From assembly GCF_027409185.1 (NCBI RefSeq), contig NC_084469.1, positions 101,495,835 through 101,559,834 on the forward strand: a stretch of 64,000 bases of DNA, read 5' to 3'. This DNA is from Cynocephalus volans. Taxonomy: Eukaryota; Chordata; Mammalia; Dermoptera; Cynocephalidae. Positions 36,950 through 46,919 of the stretch are shown piece after piece (within the stretch, counting starts at the first letter, position 1; every line of letters begins with the position of its first letter). Below the pieces are notes generated by a model that was not told the origin of the DNA, did no database searches, and saw only the letters and a program-made list of their open reading frames with translations. The translations under genes were made by a program, and so were the position numbers.

Positions 36950-37460
36950 ACAGGAGTTCATGTTTATAAAATACCCACTGTATGTCAGGGGACCCACAGT
37001 AGAAAAATCCCGTGAACCATCTCCTTTAATTTCACTCTTCAGTTCTACCATGTAGGGAATGTTAAAGTGAAGAATCTGCAGCTAAGGGAGTTTAAATAAC
37101 GTTCTCGAGGTCACACAGTAATAAGTCAGTGAACCAAAATTCTTTTACAAGAAATTTGACTCTAGAACCCATTTTCCAAATCAGAGCTCTACACTGTACC
37201 TTGGGAGAGTGATATGTTCAAAGTAATTATCATGAAAGTAAGAGTTTAACAATAATGATAATGACATCTATTATTTACTGAAACTCCTTGTGTGGAAAAG
37301 GCATTTGTAAACTTCACAACAATGTGACACTGTTAACCACATATTTAGGGGGGAAAATAAGGCACTAGGAGTTAATTGTCACATCACCCAGGAAGCATCA
37401 GGTCACAGAATAAATGTTGAATGAGTTGAAAATCCATGTCCTAATCACTACTGTAGAGCT
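36950..37460 (+). repeat. Two MIR fragments upstream of OR-C
   Basis: TTCATGTTTATAAAATACCC, CATCTCCTTTAATTTCACTC and CGAGGTCACACAGTAATAAG mark the first copy; a second lies at 37270-37460. Confidence 0.7.
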
Positions 37461-37674
37461 GTTAGGAAGAAAAAGAAAGTATGGGGATTATCAAGTTACA
37501 CACATAAAATGTCTCTAATTATTTTGGAAGGGTCGTATTATAAAAGAAATGGGTTTCTCTCCATAGATGCAAATAGGGTTATTAAAACTATTGGATAGAT
37601 GATAAAAAGAGATACATTTCCATGAAATGTTAAAAGTCTGAGCAATTCTACACGTTGAAAATGAAAATAGGAAA

Positions 37675-37815
37675 CCAGTTGACTGAGTGAGTCACTGTCA
37701 ATGTAAGGACGCAATAGAGGTTGAAGGAAGTTCATCCATGGGAGACACTGTAAAGTGATGCTGAGGAATCAGTTGGCTGTTCACTAAATGCTGATTTTTT
37801 CTCCTTCCCCAACAG
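37675..37815 (+). promoter_or_regulatory. Conserved intron end and splice acceptor before OR-C
   Basis: Homologous to the block before the other ORs. It ends in TTTTTTCTCCTTCCCCAACAG at about 37815, 13 bases before the ATG. Confidence 0.55.
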
Positions 37816-37828
37816 ACACAGCAGCTAC

Positions 37829-38767
37829 ATGGAAGCAGAAAACCAAACAGAACTATCAGAATTTCTGCTCCTGGGACTTTCAGAAGATCTGGAACTGCAG
37901 CCCATCCTCTTTGGACTGTTCCTGTCCATATACCTGGTCACGTTGCTTGGGAACCTGCTCATCATCCTGGCCATCAGCTCTGACTCACACCTCCACACCC
38001 CCATGTACTTCTTCCTCTCCAACCTGTCCTTTGTTGACATCTGTTTAACCTCCACCACGGTCCCAAAGATGCTGGTGAACATCCAGGTACAGAGCAAAGG
38101 CATCTCCTATATAGGGTGCCTCAGTCAGATGTATTTTATGATGATGTTTTCTGGACTGGATAATTTCCTTTTGACTGTGATGGCCTATGACCGGTATGTG
38201 GCCATCTGTCACCCCCTGCACTATATGGTCATCATGAACTTTCGTCTCTGTGTCCTGTTGGTTCTGATGTCTTGGTTCATCATTTTCTGGGTCGCCCTGG
38301 TTCACATTCTCCTGATGATTAGGCTGACCTTCTCTCCAGGCACTGAGATTCCATATTTCTTCTGTGACTTTGCTCAGCTTCTCAAGGAGGCCCACTCTGA
38401 CACCCTCATTAATAACATTGTCTTGTATGTGGCAACTTCACTGGTGGGTGTGTTTCCCGTCACAGGGATCCTCGTTTCTTACTATCAGATTGTCTCCTCC
38501 TTAATGCAAATGTCCTCCACTGCAGGCAAGTATAAAGCATTTTCCACATGTGGCTCTCACCTCTCTGTGGTCTCCTTGTTTTATGGAACTGGACTTGGGG
38601 TCTATCTCAGTTCTGCTATGACCCATTCTTCCCAGAGAAGCTCAATTGCCTCAGTGATGTACACTGTGGTCACCCCCATGCTGAACCCCTTCATCTACAG
38701 CTTGAGGAACAAGGATGTGAAGGGGGCCCTGGGAAGACTCCTCAGCAGAGCAGCCTCTTGTCTGTGA
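37829..38767 (+). CDS. OR7D4-like: Olfactory receptor, family 7 subfamily D-like (copy C)
   Basis: A 312-residue odorant receptor with an intact frame and start MEAENQT (N5 glycosylation site). Seen: G41-N42, [10 protein letters not shown] (58-67), D70, C97/C179, [10 protein letters not shown] (118-127), KAFSTCGSH (236-244) and [12 protein letters not shown] (283-294). EL2 has lost both C169 (Ser) and C189 (His in EAHSDT). F138 replaces the usual Pro of MNPRL in IL2, and V216 replaces Phe in TM5 (LVSYY). Residue 133 is Met, as in copy B. The downstream poly(A) signal is less clear: ATTAAA at 39152, or AATAAA near 38925. The closest relative by eye is copy D. Likely functional; ligand unknown. 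Confidence 0.95.
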   Translation: MEAENQTELSEFLLLGLSEDLELQPILFGLFLSIYLVTLLGNLLIILAISSDSHLHTPMYFFLSNLSFVDICLTSTTVPKMLVNIQVQSKGISYIGCLSQMYFMMMFSGLDNFLLTVMAYDRYVAICHPLHYMVIMNFRLCVLLVLMSWFIIFWVALVHILLMIRLTFSPGTEIPYFFCDFAQLLKEAHSDTLINNIVLYVATSLVGVFPVTGILVSYYQIVSSLMQMSSTAGKYKAFSTCGSHLSVVSLFYGTGLGVYLSSAMTHSSQRSSIASVMYTVVTPMLNPFIYSLRNKDVKGALGRLLSRAASCL

Positions 38768-39184
38768 AGCATCACTGGCCTCAGAACTAGATGCACATAT
38801 GGACCCCTAAGGCCATTCATGTGCATTTTAATATTCTGGCTCCTGTTCTCCCCCATAAGACATGCTTCATTTCTATTCACAAATCACCCATGACTTTGCT
38901 TTGATTTATGCTTGTATTAGTTGTCGAATAAACTCCCTCAGTAATTGCTTTTTGAGTGTATATCCTACACAGTCTTCCTAAAGTTCCACCATTTAAGTTT
39001 TTTAAAAGCCAGGCCTAAAAATTCAAACTTGAGATTGAAGGCACTTTTTATGTCAAGTGCTGACATGGTCTCTCCCCAAATTATCCTCTCAAACAATGAT
39101 TTTCTTCACCATAGTTTGGTTGTGGTTTTGTTTTTCTCCAGAATAATTGGAATTAAATTCATACAATACTCAAGGCAAAGTGTT

Positions 39185-39345
39185 TACCATATCAGGACTG
39201 TGCTTATTGCTTTACATATATGAATTTATTTAATTCTTAACCAATTTCTTTGAAATATTTTCTCTCAGCCCATTTCACAAAGGAAGAGACTGACGTTGAT
39301 GTGGACTGTAACCTAGTAACCGGGCAGTGAGCTCACACTCCTAAC
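39185..39345 (+). repeat. MIR fragment downstream of OR-C
   Basis: Counterpart of 7005-7175: TTATTGCTTTACATATATGA, then CCCATTTCACAAAGGAAGAG. Confidence 0.55.
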
Positions 39346-40101
39346 TCTCATAGGAATGTGACGTGATTTTAAATTAAAACTGGGATCTGAATTTGAAAGC
39401 TGGTTGATTTTTATGGTGCATTTTAATATACAGGCTAGGATATCTCTAGATGTTGTTTCATTCTTTGTGTTCCTGTCTTCTTCCCTCCCATCCATCTCCA
39501 TTCTTCTTTTCTTTTTTCCCTTCTTACTTCCCTCCTTTCTTTCCTGTTTACTTCCTTCATTCCCTCCTTGCACTGTTTCTTTTTCCTTTTGGCTGTTTTA
39601 CAGGTCAATATTAACTTGATCCATTTCTTATTATGGGCACTGCTGCCTATATAGACACAAAATATACTAAAAAAAAATCGATTCTGATATTTTCTTTTTA
39701 CCACATGAGGCTGAATCATTTTGAGAGTGGAAAGACATTAGAACAATTTCCTTAATAAAAGGAGCTTTGAGAATTCAACCCTCGGGATACTGGAGACTTC
39801 AAAGAGGCCCCCGTTGCCCCTCTCTGATATTCTCTGATCCAGCCTTGGTGAAAACCCAATGGGTTTATCAGAAACAGTTCATCGAGAAGACAAAGCTTCT
39901 GGGATAACAGTCACACAGTGTCAGTGTGTTCCACTGAGGTCTAGTGGGGTAAGACAAAAAGAAGACAGCGGGTAGTGGCCTTAACCTCTAGAATAATGAG
40001 CCCGGGTCAGTCCTATATTTATTTATTAAGTCTATGAAGGTGAAGTCTCTGTACCTTGAAGGTACGTTAGTTTCCACTGAAATGAATCTTTCCCAAATCT
40101 G

Positions 40102-40103
40102 AC

Positions 40104-40158
<55 letters not shown>
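40102..40158. repeat. (CT)n microsatellite
   Basis: About 28 CT units. In B and C the matching place reads only TTCTCTCACTCTTTGG or similar. Confidence 0.97.
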
Positions 40159-40161
<3 letters not shown>

Positions 40162-41199
40162 ATATCCCTCCTTAATAAGACTTAGAAGTGGCCATTCCTG
40201 AAATGTGTTATTTTCTCAAATGTCTTCATAATTTTCTTCACTCTCTCCCAACCGTTGTAGATTGCTGTTATATTTCCTGTCTTCAATTGTTTATTTACTA
40301 ACTACACACTGAAGATCTACTCTGCGTGAGGTACTCTCTGTTTTCTTCTTAATGTAATTGGATTTTCTTTTATAATTCTAACTATTTTTGCTGGCAGAAC
40401 AGACTTACTGATATCACTGAATAGTTTTATATTATTGTTGTTATTTTTTTACTTCAATGTCACAATTGAATACAAATCATAGAACTATTTCTGATGTTTG
40501 GTACACAGGCCAATGTCCTTTTCTTATCTGACTAATCTCTTAAAATGTTTAGGAGAATATGGAAAGATTAATATTGGAGTCGACTGCCTTGACTTACTCA
40601 TGAATTGTACACAAATGTTGTTCTATTTTAATGTAAAGTATACTCTAGGCTGTGCTTTTCACACAACCATTCTTTATTGGGTTAAGAAGGTACCTCTGGT
40701 TTCCACATATCCCAAGAATCTTTTCTGAGTCTGCTACCACAGTCACAGCTGTTACATGTTTTCAAGTGCATTTTGTCGTATTGTGATTGTGGTTAGGATT
40801 TCTCTTCATTAACCTCTTGTTGTGATGAACTTTGTTAACGAGTGTTAAACCATCTTCCCATTCCTAGAATAGGTATTGCTAGTTCATCACGAATTATTCT
40901 TAAAAAAATAGATATGAAAGTATTTTAGTTTACTTCACTATCCAATTGAAGTCTATATTCAGGCAGGTGATGAGCTTGAAAATTTCTCTTTCACGTTCTA
41001 GTTTTCACTTGTGATCATAAACTTGCTTTTACACCAAACTTTTGTATTATTTGAACACTTACTATGTGGTATACACCCTGAAAGCCCCTGAAAAGAAAAG
41101 TGATGAGACAAAACAGTCACAATCTCAGTTCCATAAATAAATATAAATTTATCAACATGAGGGACACATCAAGAAAGAGTACAACATGCACTACTGTGG

Positions 41200-41430
41200 G
41201 GCTCACACACTCTGTCCCTCCTGACCCTCAGCCTCTGCCCTCTCTAGTCCTCTCCATCACCAAGTTCACAGAGCCATATGCAGACTAGCATTTTGTTCTC
41301 TCTGTCTAGAATGTTCATACATTTTTTTCTTTCCCTGGTTAACAATGACCCATTCTTCCTGTCTCACCTCAAATATTCATACTCCAACATTAAATTGCTT
41401 CTCTATGATTGTATGTTGTCTTTAATTAAT
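41200..41430 (-). repeat. L2-like fragment in unit D
   Basis: GCTCACACACTCTGTCCCTC, CTCTGTCTAGAATGTTCATA and CTGTCTCACCTCAAATATTC follow the same order as in B and C. Confidence 0.5.
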
Positions 41431-41924
41431 TAACATTCCCTAGTATTAATAATACTGATCCTCTGTCAATCACAGAGAATTTAAACATTGATTTTAAGTT
41501 TACTTTCTAATTTTTCCAGGATGATTTCATTTAGATAAGCCTGAATATTTTTAATCAAATCCATTACATATATTTTAACTATATTAGCTATTGATTTCAG
41601 TACAATACATTTCCACTTGACACTACGGACCCATGAGCACACACTCTCACATACCTGTAGTTTTTATATTAATGGTGGTGTGTTTTTGTTTCTTCTTTTC
41701 ATGCATGTAGTCCACATGCTTTTTTCTCTTCTTGGAAGACTTCACCTGGCAGGCATTCTGTGAAAGAAGGAGCCATAGGGATTTTCATTAAATTGAAGTG
41801 CTGTATGGCAGTCCAAAGAGGTAACAGACCTGTTGTATTTATAATGATCAGAATTCCACCCTTGATGGCTGCCCCATTTGTAAGGGATATTGACAAATAA
41901 TACCAATGCAAGTCATGTTTATTG

Positions 41925-42400
41925 TGATACTGAGAACCAAAGTTCACGTTCACGACATGTCCATTATATGTCATAGGAACCATAGCAGAAAAACAACATG
42001 TCTCATCTCATTTGATTTTGCTACTAAGAGAGTTCAAGTAACTTTCACAAGGTCACACAGCGGTAAGTTGGTGGATCAAAATTCTATTCTGGGATGTCTG
42101 ACGCAAGAACCCATTCTCTAAATCATAGCTCTAGACTGTGCTTTGGGGAGTTATATATCCAAAACTGTTAACGAAAAATGTGAAGTTTAATAACACAGTA
42201 ATAATGACAGCTTTCATTTGCTGAGACTCCAATCGTGCACAAAGGCATTGCTGAGTCTCATGGAAGTTAACCTAATAATCACATTTTTAAAAAGAAAAAA
42301 TTAAGGCACTCAGAGTTAACTTTCACATCCCTAGGAAGCAAGAGGTCACAGAATAAAGGTGGTTTGACTTTAAAATCCATGTGTTTATTGCTGCTGTAGA
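41925..42400 (+). repeat. Two MIR fragments upstream of OR-D
   Basis: CATGTCCATTATATGTCATA, CATCTCATTTGATTTTGC and CAAGGTCACACAGCGGTAAG mark the first. The second is at 42210-42400 (TGCTGAGACTCCAATCGTGC). Confidence 0.7.
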
Positions 42401-42619
42401 GCTATTACAACAGCGAAAGTATAGGAATTATATAGGAAAAGACATGAAATGTCTTCAATTACTGTGGAAGGGTCTTATCAAAGAAAATATTGGTTTATGT
42501 CCGTAGATTCAAACAGGACAATTAAAACTAGTGAGTAGATGATACCAAGAGAGAGATTTCCATTAAATTCAAGAAAGTCTGAATGATTACACACATTTAA
42601 AATGAAAATAGGGTACAAT

Positions 42620-42761
42620 AGAGGTGATCAAATCACCATGAATAGAAGGACTCAATAGAGGGTGAAGAACATTCATCCAAGGGTGACACTGTAAAGTGAT
42701 GACTAGGTGAGGTACCAGTTGCCTGTTCATTGAATGTTGCTTTGGCCTGCTTCCCACGCAG
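42620..42761 (+). promoter_or_regulatory. Conserved intron end and splice acceptor before OR-D
   Basis: Same block as before the other exons, but the acceptor reads TTTGGCCTGCTTCCCACGCAG, with one CpG-type change in the tract. The AG at about 42761 is 13 bases before the ATG. Confidence 0.55.
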
Positions 42762-42774
42762 ACACCCCAGCTAC

Positions 42775-43713
42775 ATGGAAGCAGAAAACTACACAGAACT
42801 ATCAGAATTCCTCCTCCTGGGCCTCTCAGAGGATCCTGAAATGCAGCCTCTTCTCTTTGGACTATTCCTGTCCATGTACGTGGTCACAGTGCTTGGAAAC
42901 CTGCTCATCCTCCTGGCCATCATCTCAGACTCACAACTCCACACCCCCATGTATTTCTTCCTCTGCAACCTGTCCTTTGTTGACATCTGTTTAACCTCCA
43001 CCACGGTCCCAAAGATGCTGGTGAACATCCAGGTACAGAGCAAAGGCGTCTCCTACATAGGGTGCCTCACACAGATGTATTTTTTCATAGTGTTTGGTGG
43101 ACTGGATAATATTCTACTGACTGTGATGGCCTATGACCGGTACGTGGCCATCTGCTACCCCCTACACTACACGGTCATCATGAACCCCCGCCTCTGCCTC
43201 CTCTTGGTTCTGATGTCTTGGTTCATCATTTTCTGGGTAGCCCTGATTCACATTCTCCTGATGATGAGGCTGACCTTCTCCACAGGCACTGAGATTCGAC
43301 ATTTCTTCTGTGATATTGTTCAGTTTCTCAAGGTGGCACATTCTGATATCTTCATAAATAACGTTGTCTTGTATGTGACAACTTCACTGTTGGGTGTGTT
43401 TCCCTTCATGGGGATCCTCTTCTCTTATTCTAGGATTGTCTCCTCTTTAATGCAAATGTCCTACACTGCAGACAAGTATAAAGCATTTTCCACCTGTGGC
43501 TCTCACCTCTCTGTGGTCTCCTTGTTTTATGGAACTGGGCTTGGGGTCTATCTCAGTTCTGCTATGACCTATTCTTCCCAGAGTAACTCAATTGCCTCGG
43601 CGATATACACTGTGGTCACCCCCATGCTGAACCCCTTCATCTACAGCCTGAGGAACGAGGACGTGAAGGGGACCCTGGGAAGACTCTTCAGCAGAGCAGC
43701 CTCCTGTCTGTGA
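42775..43713 (+). CDS. OR7D4-like: Olfactory receptor, family 7 subfamily D-like (copy D)
   Basis: A 312-residue odorant receptor with an intact frame and start MEAENYT (N5 site). The in-frame ATG at 42730 lies before the splice acceptor and is rejected. Seen: G41-N42, [10 protein letters not shown] (58-67, with C64), D70, C97/C179, [10 protein letters not shown] then Y128 in place of the usual His, KAFSTCGSH (236-244) and [12 protein letters not shown] (283-294). EL2 lacks both C169 and C189 (S and H), as in C. R175 replaces Pro in EIPHFFC. Residue 133 is Thr. A poly(A) signal AATAAA lies at 44096. Tandem duplicate of C at about 5 kb spacing. Likely functional, with some unusual substitutions at conserved sites. 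Confidence 0.94.
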   Translation: MEAENYTELSEFLLLGLSEDPEMQPLLFGLFLSMYVVTVLGNLLILLAIISDSQLHTPMYFFLCNLSFVDICLTSTTVPKMLVNIQVQSKGVSYIGCLTQMYFFIVFGGLDNILLTVMAYDRYVAICYPLHYTVIMNPRLCLLLVLMSWFIIFWVALIHILLMMRLTFSTGTEIRHFFCDIVQFLKVAHSDIFINNVVLYVTTSLLGVFPFMGILFSYSRIVSSLMQMSYTADKYKAFSTCGSHLSVVSLFYGTGLGVYLSSAMTYSSQSNSIASAIYTVVTPMLNPFIYSLRNEDVKGTLGRLFSRAASCL

Positions 43714-44134
43714 AGCATCACTGATCTCAGAACCAAGTTATCATTTGGGGACCCAGAAGAAAATGTTATGTATTTAAATTATCTGGCTGGTATTCTCTCC
43801 TAAAACACATGCTGCATTTCTATTTTAAACACCCCTAACTCTGCTCTTTGTTTTCCTATTCCTTCCTCCTCCACAACTCCCTCAGTGATTACTTTGTGTG
43901 TATTCATCCTATACAGTGTCCTATAATCTCCATTTTTGGTAAGTTTTCTTTCAGCCTTCCTAAAAATTCTAACTTGTGATTTAAAGCCCTTTTCATACCA
44001 ATTGCTGACATCGTCTCCCCTCACCATCCTCTGAAATGTTGGTATTCTTTACCTTAGTTTGGTTGTGGTCTTGTTTTTCCCTGGGAGAAAAATGGAATAA
44101 AAATTACATAATAGTTAAGTCAAAGTCCTTATCA

Positions 44135-44325
44135 TATCAGGACTGTCCTTGTTGCTTTACACATGTGACTGTACTTAATTCTGGAAACATTTTTGAAATG
44201 TTTTCTATCATTCTGCAGGTTTTGTAAAGGAAGGAACTGGGTGGATATGGACCACGCTTATCTATGCTTTGGCTCCACCTGGCAACCTGGCGGTGAGCCT
44301 GCATTTCTCATTTTGTCATGTTATT
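44135..44325 (+). repeat. MIR fragment downstream of OR-D
   Basis: Counterpart of 7005-7175: TTGTTGCTTTACACATGTGA, then GGTTTTGTAAAGGAAGGAAC. Confidence 0.55.
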
Positions 44326-44639
44326 ATTTCCCGGAAATAGTGATGGGATATTCAACTTCAAAATGGCAATCTAGGTCTGTAAGCTGGTTTGTCCGGATGT
44401 TTTTTATAGTAATAGACCACCTAGAATATCTCTGAGATCTTTCTTCATTCTCTGTGGTCCTTCATTCTCTGTGTCCCTTCATTCTCTCCTTCTTCCTTCC
44501 TTCTTTCCTTTCCTCCTTCTATTTGTCCTTTATTTCCCAAGACTGGAGTTTTAAGATGTATTCCAAGATCCTAAAATGCATGATAATTAATGGTTCTCAT
44601 TAATTATCATAAAGCATGGTTCTCATCCATGGTTTAATT

Positions 44640-45000
44640 TTTTCCCAAGACTTTCTGAAGGCTTCTTCAGGAATGTAGTTAAACTTTTCTGGAATGCGTT
44701 CAGAATGTAGTTCACTTTTTTTATTGTGATAAACATAGATGACATAAGAATTTCCATTTTTAGCATTTTAAAATATACCATTGCATGCAATGGATTATAT
44801 TCACAATGCTGTGTAACCTCTACTTCCAAAGTTTTTTTGCCATCCTAAACATAAACTCTGTACCCATTAAGCAATGACTTATTCCTTGCCTCTGTTTCCT
44901 GTAACCTCTAACCTACTTCTGTCTCCGAAAATTCTTTTGTATACGATCTAGTTCACTTTAGGAGAAGAATTTTCAAAATTTGGGCCTGCAGTGAATGGCA
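44640..45000 (-). mobile_element. Ancient L1ME-type 3' fragment, minus strand
   Basis: Text GGATTATATTCACAATGCTG, ACATAAACTCTGTACCCATT and AAGCAATGACTTATTCC is the reversed tail of an old L1. Confidence 0.5.
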
Positions 45001-45480
45001 GATGAGTAGATGCTGTCAGGGTTCAACCCCCCTTCCCTGGGATCCTCTCATCATCTCCTTTCACACCATCCTGTGGCCAATGGTCAGCACCAGCTGGAAC
45101 CTACTGTGCCGAATACATGGTGACAGGGAATTAAGCCCCATCAGGTCCTCCCTTGATGGAGAGATGTGGGGTATACCGTCCCTTGGCTGGGATAGTTCTA
45201 AAGTGTGAGTCACAGCATTTTCCAGAATTTCCCCACATGTTTGAAATCTCTGCTCATTCACTGTGATGCTGATTTAATGGAAGATTTATTGGATGTACTT
45301 TCTTCCCTGTATTCACTTCTCCTCTCTTCCATCTGTGTTTTTTGCTCCTTTCAATAAAGTGTTTGCACTTGAATCCTTGGCTCAGCATCTGTTCTGTGAA
45401 ACCCACAACTAGCACAGGTGATAAAGACTGTGAGGGGTATGAAGACCATATCGTAAAAGGAATTAGGGAGTTTGTAGGGA
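45001..45480 (+). mobile_element. Possible solo LTR, plus strand
   Basis: A GC-richer block with AATAAA at 45353, followed 20-40 bases later by CTTGGCTCAGCATCTGTTCT and ACCCACAACTAGCACA. This poly(A)-signal-then-end layout is typical of LTRs. Family not identified. 45480-45780 shows nothing I recognise. Confidence 0.35.
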
Positions 45481-45779
45481 AAAAAATCACTTATTATGGG
45501 GGCGTGTCACTAATTTGTTAGTGAGGCAAAGTAAATGGTAATTTATCAATGTAATTTGATGTGGCTTAAATTCACTTTGATTCCACTGGATTAAATTTAT
45601 AGTCCAACGTGTATTTATGGTACCCTGTGTACAAGTTGAGGAAGGGGCCGGAGAGTAAAAAAATAAGTGTGATACAGTTTGGTAAGAATAGTGACATTGC
45701 TGTGTAGTAGATCCTGTTGAAAACAAAGGAAAATATGTTCAATTCACTTTGAGTAATTCCAGGAAAATGTTTTAAGTTT

Positions 45780-46575
45780 ATTTTTAAGAGTTTTATTGAC
45801 ACATCAATTTAGACATTATGAAAATCACCCATTAAAATATGAATTCAATTACTTTAGTAAATTTATAGAGTTATGTGACCACCACCCCAGTCCAGTTTTT
45901 TCTGTTTGGGGTTGAGACTTTTTTTGGAAAACATAATTTTTCAATTGATTATGCATATTCACAGGGCGCAGAACCGACCATCAGCACCTGTGCCCAACAA
46001 TCCAGTTTTAGAATATTTCTGTAATCGCCCAAATTTCCCTTCTTCTCATTTGCACTTAATACCCACTCTCATTCCAGCCTTAGGCACTGACTTATCTGCT
46101 TTCTATCCTATAAATGTGCCTTTTCTTGATTTCAAACAGTTATGCAATGTATGGAATCATACAGTAGTGGTCTTTTGCATGTGCCGTTTTTCACTCACGA
46201 TAATATTTTTGAGGATCACCATGTGCAGACATGAATCACTATTTTGTTCCTTTTAATTGCAGAATAGCACCATAGTGTACAGAGATACCACATTTTGCTT
46301 ATCCATTTACCAGGTGAGGGACATTTGGATGATTCCAGTTTGGGGTTTCTAACAAATAATTTTGGTATGAACATAGTGCTTGTGTTGACATGTGCTTTCA
46401 TTTGTCTTGGGTAATAACCCAGACTGCAATTACTGGGTCTTATGGTTAATTTACATTTAGTTTTTAAGATTCTGCCAGACCATTTTTCAAAGTGGCTGCA
46501 CCGTTTTACATTTGCACCAGCAATGAATGGAAGTTTCGATTTTTCACATTTTCAACACTTATTGTATTCAGGAAA
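45780..46575 (-). mobile_element. Ancient L1ME fragment, minus strand
   Basis: On the + strand: AATTTATAGAGTTATGTGAC, AATGTATGGAATCATACAGT, GAGATACCACATTTTGCTTA and CACCAGCAATGAATGGAAGT. Degenerate ORF2 C-terminus and 3' UTR. It ends about 85 bases before the retroviral LTR. Confidence 0.65.
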
Positions 46576-46661
46576 AACTTCTAATAGGACAAGATACTTG
46601 AGGGTTGAATAACAAATACAGAGTAGAAACAACTGGAGAATAGGGTTGGGTGGCATATAAC

Positions 46662-46780
46662 TGAAAGAAAGTGAGCCGAGACCAAGGTACCATTCAAGCT
46701 TCATTATAGGAAAGAATCTGCCAGGTTGCACTCAAAGTGACGGGCAGCCCAGGGCTGCCCTCAAAATGGGGGACAGCAGT
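46662..46780 (-). mobile_element. Truncated 3' LTR (R-U5 part) of the endogenous retrovirus
   Basis: TGAAAGAAAGTGAGCCGAGA and the next ~100 bases match the start of the right-hand LTR at 53805 (both then have GGTACCATTCAAGCTT and a shared GGGGACAGCA). In minus-strand sense this is the 3' edge of an LTR. Similarity stops near 46780, so most of U3 seems to be missing. Confidence 0.65.
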
Positions 46781-46919
46781 CTTGGAGTAGCTCTTGTGCA
46801 AAGGACGTGAAGCAGGCCTGCAAAAGTGAGAGAATAATCGCTGGGGGAAAGATCATCCTTCTTCTGGGATTGGGGGAAGAGTAGAGGTCCTGGAGATTCT
46901 CAGTTTTGTGGGTCCAAAA

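Larger units (their letters stand above)
34195..39635 (+). repeat. OR duplication unit C
   Basis: Aligns to unit B from about 34200 (GAGGGCAGGAGGAAACTGGG) and to D through most of its length. It contains the upstream block (34500-36180), L2-like piece (36180-36440), MIR pair, OR exon and downstream MIR. It stops in the pyrimidine tract at about 39630, where unit D starts directly with GGGCACTGCTGCCTATATAG. A private (TGT)n tract lies at 35343-35421. Confidence 0.75.
39636..44520 (+). repeat. OR duplication unit D
   Basis: Directly abuts unit C at about 39635, making a head-to-tail junction. It begins at the site matching about 34590 in C (CTGCC..CATAGACACAAA), so D lacks the first few hundred bases of the unit. 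It contains (CT)n at 40102-40158, an L2-like piece (41200-41430), the MIR pair, the OR exon, a MIR and a pyrimidine tract ending near 44520. Confidence 0.75.

Noticed and set aside
37825-38395. Antisense frames over OR-C (and similar over A, B and D)
   Set aside because: Shadows of the conserved OR coding exon; they recur because the exon is conserved.
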